A DNA stretch of 64,000 nucleotides. Origin: Hyphomicrobiaceae bacterium. Its GTDB lineage: Bacteria > Pseudomonadota > Alphaproteobacteria > Rhizobiales > Hyphomicrobiaceae. The stretch is from the NCBI GenBank assembly GCA_021775735.1, contig JAJFHG010000026.1, positions 1-64,000 of the forward strand. The letters are read 5' to 3'. This document shows, piece after piece, positions 1-8,060 of this stretch. The notes under the pieces were generated by a model, which ran no database searches, was not told the origin of the DNA, and saw nothing but the letters and a program-made list of their open reading frames with translations. The stretch's first letter is position 1, and each line of letters begins with the position of its first letter. The position numbers and the translations under genes were made by a program.

Positions 1-519
1 TTTATTATCGGCGAAATTCTGATCTTCATCGGCTTGTTTGCAAGCTATTGGACGATGCGAATTGGTTACGGCACTTCGGGAGGGGTATGGCCGCCCGAAG
101 GGACGCCTCATATCAACCTCGTCTTGCCTTTGATCATGACAGTCATTCTGGTGGCCTCCAGCATGACGTATCACTACGCGGAACATCTCCTCGATCTGGG
201 CCGCAAGGCTTCATTCCAGTTGTGGCTCATCATCTCTATCGTGCTCGGCTCGGCGTTTCTGGCGTGCACGGCTTATGAGTATGCCCATCTCGTCAACGAA
301 GGGTTCTTGCCAAGCACAAACCTCTATGGCTCAGCTTTTTATTCATTGACCGGCTTTCACGGGTCACACGTCCTCGTCGGTCTGCTGTCTTTTCTTGCAA
401 TCTTCATCTCCATGCTGTTCGGCAACGTCCACAGCATGTTTGTCAAGGTGGCGGGTATCTACTGGCACTTTGTCGACGTTATCTGGTTCTTCGTCGCATC
501 TCAGGTCTACTTCTGGTGA
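1..519 (+). CDS. coxC: Cytochrome c oxidase subunit III (5' truncated by window edge)
   Basis: The reading frame is open from base 1, so the N-terminus lies outside the window; the first in-frame start-like codon (TTG at 34) is not the real start. The visible 172 residues are hydrophobic, with four or five transmembrane segments. They carry subunit III hallmarks: a Trp-rich end (IYWHFVDVIWFFVASQVYFW), a STNLYGSAFYSLTGFHGSHV stretch and an acidic TAYEYAHL segment. Subunit III stabilises the heme-copper core of the inner-membrane terminal oxidase. It is followed by SCO, coxB and coxA on the same strand with overlaps or short gaps, so this is the tail of an oxidase operon. That it belongs to the same enzyme as coxA/coxB is inferred from adjacency. 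Confidence 0.9.
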   Translation, partial: FIIGEILIFIGLFASYWTMRIGYGTSGGVWPPEGTPHINLVLPLIMTVILVASSMTYHYAEHLLDLGRKASFQLWLIISIVLGSAFLACTAYEYAHLVNEGFLPSTNLYGSAFYSLTGFHGSHVLVGLLSFLAIFISMLFGNVHSMFVKVAGIYWHFVDVIWFFVASQVYFW

Positions 520-551
520 GCTTCACGGGTCAGAGTTGGGGGAAGACGCAA

Positions 552-1406
552 ATGAAACAGTATAGTCTTGCATTTCTAAGCGTGGTGCTGTTCACGAGCG
601 CAATATCGACCTCTGCTTACGCCCAATATTTCCGCAGACCGACATCGAATATTGATCCTCAGATCATGATAATCGATGAAACGAAAGTGTTGGGAGAAAA
701 GATCACTCCAGATGTAATGCTTATTGATCAGAATGGCCGGGAGTTTCAATGGCGGGAGATGCTAGGCAAGCCAACTATTCTCGTGCTCGCATATTACTCC
801 TGTGATGGTGCATGTTCGCTCATCAATTCGATGCTGCAGGAACGTTTGAGCGATCTCACGCGCGTGAAGGCAGGTGATGACTATCAAATCGTTACGCTTT
901 CGTTTGACCGCCATGACAACTTGAAAACAACCGGCGCCTTCAAAAGGCATTTGGACTTAACAGGGCCGCTTTCTAAGCATTGGACGTTTGCAACGTTTAA
1001 AAGTGAACAGGATCTGAAGCGGGAAACTGAGAAGATTGGTTTTAAGTTTTTCTGGGTGCCGGAAGATCGTCTATTTTTGCACCCGGGCGCCTTTTTGTTT
1101 TTTTCACCGCAAGGACGGCTTGTTCGCATTCTCTATCAGCAGGACGTCGACGCTGGCGATGTGGAATTGGCAATATTGGACGCAAAACAGGGCCAGTTTC
1201 GCCCCGCAGAAGTTATAAATTTCGCGATAAGTCTTTGTTATAGTTACAATTATAAGGACGGCAAATACGCGCTTAATATCCCATTATTCGTTGGCTTGGG
1301 TGCATTGATTTTTGGTTTATCTACTTTTTTTGGCTCGATCATTTTGTTTCGCATCAAAAAGGGAAAACAAAAAATAAGGGATCGCTACAATGCGGAAACG
1401 GCTTAG
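552..1406 (+). CDS. SCO1/SenC family copper chaperone with C-terminal membrane anchor
   Basis: SCO proteins deliver copper to, or set the redox state of, the CuA site of oxidase subunit II in the periplasm. The ATG at 552 is preceded by a GGGGGAAG ribosome site and gives a signal peptide (residues 1-24, ending SAYAQ); a GTG at 516 is in frame but lacks these features. The thioredoxin-like domain has the copper CxxxC motif (C84-D-G-A-C88) and the distal His in LFLHPGAF (H177). A C-terminal transmembrane helix (about 250-275) followed by a basic tail is unusual for classic SCO1, which is N-terminally anchored, but the second SCO in this window shares it. The end overlaps coxB by 17 bases. Confidence 0.88.
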   Translation: MKQYSLAFLSVVLFTSAISTSAYAQYFRRPTSNIDPQIMIIDETKVLGEKITPDVMLIDQNGREFQWREMLGKPTILVLAYYSCDGACSLINSMLQERLSDLTRVKAGDDYQIVTLSFDRHDNLKTTGAFKRHLDLTGPLSKHWTFATFKSEQDLKRETEKIGFKFFWVPEDRLFLHPGAFLFFSPQGRLVRILYQQDVDAGDVELAILDAKQGQFRPAEVINFAISLCYSYNYKDGKYALNIPLFVGLGALIFGLSTFFGSIILFRIKKGKQKIRDRYNAETA

Positions 1407-2091
1407 AGGCGTTGGTGTTCTGATGATTGGATTGTTCTGTCTGATCGAGAACGCGTTGGCAGAAACGACAAAAGGAAAAATCCAAAGTCCGACGGACGCA
1501 TGGAATCATACTTGGACGGAGGTCCTGTGGGATCTTTGGATTATTGGCGGCGTTTTTGCTGTTGTCGCTGTTTACCTCCTCATCAAGTACAGGGCAAAGT
1601 CGCCTGACGCTGTCGGAACGGCGGTACCATTGAACCTGGACAAGATGCTCGCTTGGGCACTGGTCCCGTTGGCTTTGTTCATGGCAGATGACTTTCTTCT
1701 GGCCGCCAAAGGCTGGACGCTTTGGAACATCCAACGCACGGTGCCGGAAAATGCGATGGAAGTGAAAGTCACTGGCAATCAGTGGTTCTTCGAATACGAA
1801 TACGAAAATGGAGTTGAATCAGAGGAACTTGTTGTCCCGGTCGGCAAGCCAGTTGTTCTGCGCATGACGTCGAATGACGTCATCCATTCTTTCGGGCTCT
1901 CCGACTACCGTCTGAAAGAAGACATCATTCCTGGACGCATCACCTATATGTGGTTCTACCCTGACAAACCGCACAAGTCGCATGTCTTATGTGTTGAATT
2001 TTGTGGCACCAATCATTCGCAGATGTATTCCGAAGTACGAGCCATCCCGCAGGCCGAGTTCGACACCTGGCTCGCCAAGCAAGCCGAGTGA
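1390..2091 (+). CDS. coxB: Cytochrome c oxidase subunit II (CuA)
   Basis: This subunit carries the CuA electron-entry site on the periplasmic face of the oxidase. The 233-aa protein has a signal peptide (about 1-24), two transmembrane helices (about 45-65 and 85-105) and a cupredoxin domain. All CuA ligands are present: H166 and C201-x-E203-x-C205-x3-H209-x2-M212. The aromatic GNQWFFEYEYENG patch (about 129-141) is the usual electron-entry region. There is no fused cytochrome c domain, so a separate cytochrome c must be the donor. It overlaps the upstream SCO gene, implying translational coupling, and a 114-base gap separates it from coxA. Confidence 0.95.
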   Translation: MRKRLRGVGVLMIGLFCLIENALAETTKGKIQSPTDAWNHTWTEVLWDLWIIGGVFAVVAVYLLIKYRAKSPDAVGTAVPLNLDKMLAWALVPLALFMADDFLLAAKGWTLWNIQRTVPENAMEVKVTGNQWFFEYEYENGVESEELVVPVGKPVVLRMTSNDVIHSFGLSDYRLKEDIIPGRITYMWFYPDKPHKSHVLCVEFCGTNHSQMYSEVRAIPQAEFDTWLAKQAE

Positions 2092-2205
2092 TGCGTCTCG
2101 CGATGCAAATGACAAACAAGCTAGGAACCATAAGTTCCTCGACAAAATACCAAGGGCACAAGATCCGCCGGATTGCCCCGATTACCGGTTAAGGGAGAAC
2201 GTTCG

Positions 2206-3849
2206 ATGACGACCGCAACGGAAATTGCAGACCATCAATCCGGATTCAGCCTCCGGGAATGGATTTTCACAACCGATCACAAGAAGGTTGGTGTCCTCTA
2301 TCTTATCGGTGCGATGGCGGCATTCGTTGTCGCTGGTCTGATGGCCGTCGGTATACGCCTGGAGCAGATGTCTCCTGGTGAATCGGGCCTCATCAACTAC
2401 TTCGTACTTGATTTCGCCGGCGCAATGTCGACCGGTGATGCCTACAACGTCGCGCTCTATTTTCATGGCGCGGCAATGATTTTGGCATTCCTCATTCCGG
2501 GGCTCACCGGGTTTGCCGCAAACTATTTGGTTCCGCTGATGATCGGTGCGCCTGACGTTGCATTTCCACGCGTTAACGCGCTGTCGCTGTGGTTGTTCTG
2601 GGGTGGCATCGTGTTGGCCCTGCTGACGTTTGTTATTCCCGATAAACCAGACATCATGTGGACGGGGTATCCGCCCTATTCCATCACCACGACGTCAAAT
2701 ACGGCTCTATATGTCTTTACCGTTCACCTCATTGGCTTTTCGTCGATTCTAGGTGCCGTTAACTTCCTGACGACGATCATCTATATGCGTGCGCCCGGCA
2801 TGGGCTGGAACCAGATGAACATGTTTGTTTGGACAACCTTTGCCGCTTTCATGATTCAGATTGTATTCGTGCCGGTACTGGCCGCGGCCGTGACGCTGCT
2901 GTTGCTAGACAAGTATATCGGCACCGGCTTTTTTGATGCCGCGCGTGGTGGTGATCCGCTGCTCTACCAGAACCTTTTCTGGTTTTATTCGCATCCCGCC
3001 GTTTACGTGATTTTCCTGCCCGCCGTCGGACTTCTGTTTGACATCATCGCCACCCAGGCCAAGAACATGGTCTTCAACTATAAAACGGCTGTTTACGGAG
3101 GTGTCATCGGCATTCTTGCGATCACCGGCGAAGTGTGGGTCCATCATCTTTATATCGCCGGCATGCCGGATTGGATCCGGATTGGCATGATGATCTCAAC
3201 GCTTTTGATCTCTCTTCCCGTTGGTCTCGTGCTGATATCGCTTTGGGGCACGCTTTATAAGGGCGCCATCACCTACAACCTTTCCATGTGGTACGCGGTG
3301 GTGTGTCTGTTCCTCATTCTTGTCGGCGGTTTGACCGGGATTCCGCTCGCCATCACGTCAATGACGGTACACCTCTCGGAGACGAGTTTCGTGCATGCGC
3401 ACTTCCATTTCATCATGGGGCTGATGGCAACGTTTGCCCTGTTCGCAGCCGTTTATCATTGGTTCCCAAAAATCACAGGCCGGTCTGCTGATAGCGGCAT
3501 GGCCAAGGCCGCATTCTGGTTCAAAGTGATTGGTACCCAGGTGACGTTCTGGCCGCTGTTTATCATTGGCGTTCGCGGAATGCCGCGGCGCTATTGGGAT
3601 TACCAGATGTTCCCTGAGTTCGAGCCTTACCATCAGGTTGCGACCTTTGGTGCCGCATTGATTGGCATTGGTGTGATCTTGATGATTGTGGGTTGGATCT
3701 ATTCTGCAATTCGAGGTCCACGCGTTGGCTCCAACCCCTGGGGTTCGCGGTCGCTTGAATGGACCCATACAGATAGTCCTCCAGGGCACGGAAACTTTTC
3801 AAAGCCGATTGAAATCGACGAGAAATGGATGCCATATAACTACCGCTAA
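2206..3849 (+). CDS. coxA: Cytochrome c oxidase subunit I, A2-type
   Basis: This is the catalytic heme-copper subunit, which reduces O2 and pumps protons. The ATG at 2206 has an AAGGGAGA ribosome site seven bases upstream; an earlier TTG at 2173 is in frame but less likely. Metal ligands are complete: H87 and H401 (low-spin heme), H399 (high-spin heme), and H263, H313 and H314 (CuB). The WFYSHPAVY motif keeps the cross-linking Tyr (Y267) but has Ala where A1 oxidases have the K/D-channel Glu of GHPEVY. YSHP is the known signature of the A2 subclass (caa3-like enzymes). This is therefore a genuine O2 reductase, in contrast to the Tyr-less paralog at 9912. Confidence 0.95.
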   Translation: MTTATEIADHQSGFSLREWIFTTDHKKVGVLYLIGAMAAFVVAGLMAVGIRLEQMSPGESGLINYFVLDFAGAMSTGDAYNVALYFHGAAMILAFLIPGLTGFAANYLVPLMIGAPDVAFPRVNALSLWLFWGGIVLALLTFVIPDKPDIMWTGYPPYSITTTSNTALYVFTVHLIGFSSILGAVNFLTTIIYMRAPGMGWNQMNMFVWTTFAAFMIQIVFVPVLAAAVTLLLLDKYIGTGFFDAARGGDPLLYQNLFWFYSHPAVYVIFLPAVGLLFDIIATQAKNMVFNYKTAVYGGVIGILAITGEVWVHHLYIAGMPDWIRIGMMISTLLISLPVGLVLISLWGTLYKGAITYNLSMWYAVVCLFLILVGGLTGIPLAITSMTVHLSETSFVHAHFHFIMGLMATFALFAAVYHWFPKITGRSADSGMAKAAFWFKVIGTQVTFWPLFIIGVRGMPRRYWDYQMFPEFEPYHQVATFGAALIGIGVILMIVGWIYSAIRGPRVGSNPWGSRSLEWTHTDSPPGHGNFSKPIEIDEKWMPYNYR

Positions 3850-3864
3850 CTTACGATATGGCGG

Positions 3865-3900
3865 CAATGCGGTTGGGGCTCACATGCCCCAGCCGCATTG
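3865..3900 (+). other. Intercistronic 15-bp hairpin after coxA
   Basis: CAATGCGGTTGGGGC (3865-3879) and GCCCCAGCCGCATTG (3886-3900) pair over 15 positions with one G-U wobble, around a 6-base loop. No T-run follows, and small-gene translation resumes 32 bases later. It therefore looks more like an mRNA-stabilising or processing hairpin than a full terminator. It may give coxBA more transcript than the downstream genes. Confidence 0.6.
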
Positions 3901-3931
3901 ATCAGACTATCGTTCGAGAAGGATTTCGAAC

Positions 3932-4075
3932 ATGCCAACCACAACGATCAAATTGAATGATCAAGACGCGGGCGAAAAGCGGCGCAAGCGCAGAACTGCT
4001 CTGTTGATTCTTTTCGCAATTTCGGCGCTGTTTTATGTGACGATCATGTACAAGATCATCAATTTTGGCCCATGA
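3932..4075 (+). CDS. 47-aa single-span membrane protein in cox operon
   Basis: This is a short gene with ATG at 3932, an AGAAGGA ribosome site eight bases upstream and stop at 4073-4075. The protein begins MPTTTIKLNDQD, then has a basic cluster (EKRRKRR), then one transmembrane helix (about 23-40) ending KIINFGP. The layout (cytoplasmic basic tail, one helix, tiny periplasmic end) resembles the small accessory or assembly peptides often found next to oxidase subunit I genes. I cannot assign it to a named family. The start region lies inside a TTCGA-N8-TCGAA inverted repeat (3912-3929) that exposes the ribosome site in its loop. The DUF420 gene starts six bases downstream, so they are probably cotranscribed. 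Confidence 0.65.
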   Translation: MPTTTIKLNDQDAGEKRRKRRTALLILFAISALFYVTIMYKIINFGP

Positions 4076-4081
4076 GGCAGT

Positions 4082-4516
4082 ATGTTAGGTGATGTTCACC
4101 TGCCAAGTTTGTTGGCGGTCATCAATTTGGCGACCATCATCGTGCTCGCGGTTGGCTACGTGATGATCCGTCGTGGCAACAAGGGTGCTCATCGCAAAGT
4201 TATGATCTGCGCCGCGGTTTTGGGCGTGGCGTTTATGGTTATTTACCTAACCTACCATCTTGCAGCGGGCTTGGCGAAATTTGGCGGCCAAGGTTTCATC
4301 CGGCCTATCTACTTTACACTGCTAACAGCGCACATTATCGCCGCGACCATTGCCGCCCCACTGGTTCCCTACACAATCTTTCGTGGTCTTGCTGGTCACT
4401 ATGAACAGCATCGCCGTGCTGCGCGCTGGGCGTGGCCGATTTGGTTCTTCGTCGCAAGCTCCGGGATCATCATCTATGTTATGGTTATGCTTATTTGGCC
4501 GGACAAGGGTCCCTAA
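4082..4516 (+). CDS. DUF420 membrane protein, oxidase assembly factor
   Basis: This 144-aa protein has four predicted transmembrane helices and the DUF420 pattern: conserved His residues at membrane edges (HRKVM near 39, YHLAAG near 60, TAHIIAA near 91) and a GHYEQHRRAARWAWPIWFF segment near 108-126. DUF420 relatives (Bacillus YozB, Staphylococcus CtaM) are linked to maturation of heme A oxidases. Its position directly after coxA and the 47-aa gene supports the same role here. The biochemical activity is not known from sequence. Confidence 0.8.
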   Translation: MLGDVHLPSLLAVINLATIIVLAVGYVMIRRGNKGAHRKVMICAAVLGVAFMVIYLTYHLAAGLAKFGGQGFIRPIYFTLLTAHIIAATIAAPLVPYTIFRGLAGHYEQHRRAARWAWPIWFFVASSGIIIYVMVMLIWPDKGP

Positions 4517-4540
4517 CCTTGAGGAAGTGACAAGCCAGAT

Positions 4541-5956
4541 ATGACGGCTGCCACAAGTACTGAGAGGGTTGAACAAGGCCACGCGATGCCCATAAGGCAA
4601 GCGATGGCAAGCAGCGAACTTCGCGCCTGGGCCACTTTGGCCATTGCCTCACTGGCGATCGCTGGCGTGTTTGCTCTTATGCTAGCAGTCTCACGCATTC
4701 CAGGCGTCGAGACGATTATATCCTGGCCGATTGATTTCTTTGCCAAGGGGCTGGTGATCCATGTTGTATTTTCGTTGGTTGTCTGGTTGTTGACCGTATT
4801 CGCTATGCTGGTGTCGCTAGCAACCATTGAGCATGTAGACGGCGACGCGATACGGTTTGCAGTCCTCGGGCGCATTGGCGCACGGTGTGTTGTTTGCGCG
4901 TTTCCGCTTCTTTTCATACCAGCATTTTTAGATGGCAGCGAAGCCTCTCTGAATAACTACATTCCAGTCATTGTTCACCCGTATTACTACATTGGTCTTT
5001 TATTGTTTGCGCTTGGCATTGTTCTCCCAGTTATTCGGATGTTTCTTAATCTGCGATCTGGATGGATGAGATCGGAACCGCTGACGCTGGCAATGACTGC
5101 AGGTGGCGTTTTATATGTTATCGCGCTTTTCTGCATTGCGCTGGCGCTGTCTCAGATTTGGGGGGCCGCGCCGACACGGGCCTTCAATTCGGATCTTTTT
5201 TGGGGTGGCGGACACATATTGCAGTTCTTGAATTGCCTGATGATGGTTACAGGTTGGTTTATTCTGTTTCAAAGCTGCTTTGGTAAAAACGCTCTCGACG
5301 CTGACCTGTTTCGCTTAGCCATTATTCTTATGGTCTTATTTGCACTGCCAGCACCGCTGATTTATCTAGCTTTTGATCCCTATTCGATGGTTCAGCAGGA
5401 AGCCTTCCGCAGATTGCTTTTTGTGCTCGGGTTTCCAACGCTGCTTGTAGCATTATCCGGCGTTTCCGCGGTCCTGAAGACTCGTGCATCAAAGCCGTTG
5501 CCATGGAAGAAACCTGCATTTGTTGCTGTTGCCTTGTCGGTCATCGTCTTCACCGCGGGCGGCGTCATGGGGTTGATGATTAGCGGATCAGATACGCGTA
5601 TACCGGCCCACTATCATGGTGTAATCGCTGCAGTGAATCTTGCCCTTATGGGACTTATTGTTTGCCGCTGCTTGCCAGCAATTGCCAGACCAGTGAAATC
5701 AGCCACTGCATTTCGCCGCCAGCTGCTGCTGTTTGGCGTGGGGCAGTTCGTGGCCTGCATCGGCTTGTTTCTAGCAGGAGGTTACGGTGCGCCGCGAAAG
5801 GTACCTTCCGGTGATGTTGTGCTCTTCGATGGCGCGGTCGTCGGCCTTTACATGAACGGGATTGGGGCCTTTTTTGCCGTCATAGGCGGAGTCCTATTCA
5901 TCGTTGCAGTCGCCCGTGCCCTGAACTCCAGCGCAACACCGACAATCTCTGGTTAG
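4541..5956 (+). CDS. Heme-copper oxidase subunit I paralog lacking the CuB His pair
   Basis: This 471-aa protein has about 12 transmembrane helices. By eye it aligns with the type-B-like catalytic subunit at 9912: VHPYYYIGLLLFALG matches its ADPNFYLGIILFAVG, and IPAHYHGV matches VPGHFHAT. The low-spin and high-spin heme ligands seem retained (H74, H357, H359) and one CuB His is present (H225 in FWGGGHILQFLN). The His-His pair of the seventh helix, which completes CuB, reads Ile274-Tyr275 (the LIYLAF stretch). A heme-binding, catalytically changed or non-catalytic paralog is therefore likely. It follows DUF420 by 24 bases. It is not NnrS by sequence pattern. Its function is unknown. Confidence 0.7.
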   Translation: MTAATSTERVEQGHAMPIRQAMASSELRAWATLAIASLAIAGVFALMLAVSRIPGVETIISWPIDFFAKGLVIHVVFSLVVWLLTVFAMLVSLATIEHVDGDAIRFAVLGRIGARCVVCAFPLLFIPAFLDGSEASLNNYIPVIVHPYYYIGLLLFALGIVLPVIRMFLNLRSGWMRSEPLTLAMTAGGVLYVIALFCIALALSQIWGAAPTRAFNSDLFWGGGHILQFLNCLMMVTGWFILFQSCFGKNALDADLFRLAIILMVLFALPAPLIYLAFDPYSMVQQEAFRRLLFVLGFPTLLVALSGVSAVLKTRASKPLPWKKPAFVAVALSVIVFTAGGVMGLMISGSDTRIPAHYHGVIAAVNLALMGLIVCRCLPAIARPVKSATAFRRQLLLFGVGQFVACIGLFLAGGYGAPRKVPSGDVVLFDGAVVGLYMNGIGAFFAVIGGVLFIVAVARALNSSATPTISG

Positions 5957-6059
5957 CCACAAAGCGTATCAAAATTGCGTTGACTTGCAGCGCTACCAGC
6001 ATAGTAATGAGCTTGATGCGTTACTTGTGTTGGTTTGTGGTGTGGATAGAGCTTCAGTC

Positions 6060-6782
6060 ATGATATCGCACAATTCCTGCCGCAAATGTGAGATTCGTGA
6101 ACAGGCGCTGTGCAGTGCATTAAAAGGTCATGATGCAAATAAGCTGCATCAGATATCCTATCGCCAACAGCTTACAAAGGGCAAAGTGATCCTCCAAGGT
6201 CACAAGGAGCCCAAATGGCTTGCGGTTATTGTCTCTGGCGTTGTTAAACTTGTTTGCACCAAGTGTGACGGACGCCAACAAATTGTCGGATTGCAGTTTC
6301 CGGGAGATTTTGTTGGCCGACCGTTTGGAAATCTTGGCTCGCTGCGAGTTGAAGCGGTTACCGATGTCAGCTTGTGCTGCTTCTCGCGGCAGCCTTTCGA
6401 AGAGATTCTGAGAGCATATCCCGATCTGGAACACAGCCTTTTGCATCGGATATACGATGAGCTGGAGGTTGCACGCCAATGGATATTTACGCTGGGCTGT
6501 CTGCCGGCACGCGCAAAGGTGGCTACCTTTCTCCAGCTTTTTGTTGAGCGTGTACATAAGAGTACGGGAATTAAGAACGCTAAGTTTAGTGTTGACAGAC
6601 AATATGACCTGCCATTGTCGCGCACCGAAATTGCCGAATTTCTCGGTATGACAATTGAGACCGTTAGTCGTGAGATCGGCTACCTTAAATCTGAAAGTGT
6701 CATTGAGACCATCGGTTTGCGTGGCCTCCGCGTGCAAGATTTTGATCGATTGAAGGCGCTGGCTGAGTGCGAGGAAACCTGA
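6060..6782 (+). CDS. fnr: FNR-type oxygen-sensing transcription factor (Crp/Fnr family)
   Basis: With the ATG at 6060 the protein is 240 aa, normal for FNR; an upstream TTG at 5985 is in frame. The N-terminus has C7-x2-C10-x7-C18, and a fourth Cys lies in the VSLCCF segment, where E. coli FNR has C122. Together these form the usual [4Fe-4S] ligand set. A cyclic-nucleotide-like beta barrel follows, with GDFVGRPFG, then a dimer helix and a C-terminal helix-turn-helix (SRTEIAEFLGMTIETVSREI). The recognition helix has E-T-V-S-R, as in FNR, so sites of the TTGAT-N4-ATCAA kind are expected. It probably switches the adjacent respiratory genes on when oxygen falls. Targets are inferred. Confidence 0.88.
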   Translation: MISHNSCRKCEIREQALCSALKGHDANKLHQISYRQQLTKGKVILQGHKEPKWLAVIVSGVVKLVCTKCDGRQQIVGLQFPGDFVGRPFGNLGSLRVEAVTDVSLCCFSRQPFEEILRAYPDLEHSLLHRIYDELEVARQWIFTLGCLPARAKVATFLQLFVERVHKSTGIKNAKFSVDRQYDLPLSRTEIAEFLGMTIETVSREIGYLKSESVIETIGLRGLRVQDFDRLKALAECEET

Positions 6783-6921
6783 ATCGTGTGATCCACCGCC
6801 TTAACATCGAGAACACGTTCGAGATTATCGACTTAGTGGTCGACATTGCCGCCGACTTGATCAGCGATTGAAGTCTCGAGTGATTGGCCGCTTGGGGTCA
6901 TTGGCTGACAAGTTATCTCTG

Positions 6922-6936
6922 AAACCGGATCGGTTT
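6922..6936 (+). promoter_or_regulatory. AAACCG-GAT-CGGTTT palindrome at the DUF4202 start
   Basis: A perfect 6-3-6 inverted repeat ends five bases before the ATG at 6942. No clear Shine-Dalgarno sequence is visible there. The palindrome could be an operator or a translation-blocking hairpin; which one cannot be told from sequence. Confidence 0.4.
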
Positions 6937-6941
6937 AACAC

Positions 6942-7532
6942 ATGAACAGTAGTCAAAGCCGTTTTCTGGCAGTTATTGCAGACGTAGATAAAGTCAATTC
7001 AGAAGATCCTCGTGTCGAAGTCGTCAATGGACAGCGTGTGAGCAAAGAGCAGCTCTATTCACGACGCATGACGGAATGTCTTGGCAAGTTATATCCATCG
7101 GCTTCAGAGACGCTCAAAATTGCGGCGCGTGCTCAACATATTCGCAGGTGGTCAATACCGCGCGACGAATACCCGGCGGGTCGATCTGGTTATAACGCTT
7201 GGAGGCTAGCGTGTCGCAAACTCCATGCTTCGTTGACCGCAGATATTATGTCTAAGCACGGTTACTCAGATCTGGCGATACGGCAAGTGGGTAGATTGAT
7301 TGCAAAGAAAGATCTTAAATCAGACGCTGATAGCCAACGGCTTGAGAATGTCGTCGGGGTCGTTTTTGTTGAATACTACCTAGGGGAGTTCAGTAAAAAA
7401 CACGACCAGGAGAAACTCATCAGCATTCTAAAAAAGACAACACGTAAAATGAGCGAGGATGGATTGCAGGCTGTGAGAGCATTAGAGTTGTCTCCATCGC
7501 TCGACGAGCTCTTAAAAGAAACGCTGTCCTAA
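6942..7532 (+). CDS. DUF4202 family protein
   Basis: This 196-aa soluble protein matches the DUF4202 pattern: NSEDPR near residue 18, a KEQLYSRRMTECL segment, AARAQHIRRWSIPRDEYPAG (about 63-82), an acidic FVEYYL stretch and KHDQEKLISILKKT. The conserved His, Arg and Asp residues suggest an HD-domain-like metal fold, but no activity is established for the family as far as I know. It sits alone between two Crp/Fnr regulators. A role in nitrogen oxide or oxygen physiology is only context-based. Confidence 0.75.
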   Translation: MNSSQSRFLAVIADVDKVNSEDPRVEVVNGQRVSKEQLYSRRMTECLGKLYPSASETLKIAARAQHIRRWSIPRDEYPAGRSGYNAWRLACRKLHASLTADIMSKHGYSDLAIRQVGRLIAKKDLKSDADSQRLENVVGVVFVEYYLGEFSKKHDQEKLISILKKTTRKMSEDGLQAVRALELSPSLDELLKETLS

Positions 7533-8060
7533 GTGGAATTCAAATTCCTAACAACACCCTATCATGCGGCCTTAGGCCAACGCCTGACAAAGTGTGAACA
7601 AAACGTGTGAACAAGGTGACACCCTGTTCGTCCAAGGCGACCCTGCATTGTCATCAATCAGTGACTCAAGCAGTGCAATCACATTCGCACGCATCAGGCG
7701 TTAAATATGCGTCCACCGGTGCCCGACACTCTACAAAGAACTGGCACATGAAACTGGGGCTGGACACGGTAAATGAATTTTGCTCAGCATTTAGTTGCTA
7801 CAGTTCGCGTTCATAGTGGCCGCTAACCGCATGGTGCCAACCTATTGCAGCCCAATGAAAAAATGCGATATATGCTTCTATATCGAATGACGGCTTACCT
7901 GTGGTCAGCGGACAGCTCATCAGGTATTGTTTATTCGGAGAGGCCTGTTGTTTGGGCCGTCTAGGAAGCTGGGATGTGAACTTGGACCACTGCAGTGCAG
8001 CGGCCTCGTCCCAGAAGGGTCGTTAAGTCTTACTGTCGTTTTGTTTCAGCGGGCACACAC
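7533..8060. other. Intergenic region between DUF4202 and the DNR-type gene
   Basis: Apart from the regulator remnant near 7588-7659 I see no gene in these 528 bases. A 69-codon frame from GTG 7607 has no family resemblance or ribosome site. The promoter of the regulator at 8061 should lie in the second half. No TTGAT-N4-ATCAA box stands out. Confidence 0.6.
7588..7659 (+). pseudogene. Remnant of a third Crp/Fnr regulator (cNMP-fold fragment)
   Basis: In one frame this stretch reads VNKTCEQGDTLFVQGDPA. It lines up with TIKTYESGEMLFVQGDAA of the regulator at 8061, with no start codon, a stop (TGA 7585-7587) just before it and a loss of similarity after about 7650. The DNA upstream (GCCAACGCCTGACAAAG) also resembles the gene's GCCAGCTTGCCTGACGAT with small gaps. 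I read it as a decayed duplicate or ancestral copy of the DNR-type gene 500 bases downstream. The evidence is a single short alignment done by eye. Confidence 0.45.

Noticed and set aside
4541-5956. NnrS family assignment
   Set aside because: Membrane topology is similar, but the sequence aligns with heme-copper subunit I (AHYHG and HPYYYIG regions), not with NnrS motifs.
6120-6737. 205-codon minus-strand frame inside the fnr gene
   Set aside because: It is antisense to a well supported gene with diagnostic motifs, and its translation shows no family pattern.
7607-7816. 69-codon frame between DUF4202 and the DNR-type gene
   Set aside because: No ribosome site, no family pattern, and it overlaps the regulator remnant in another frame.
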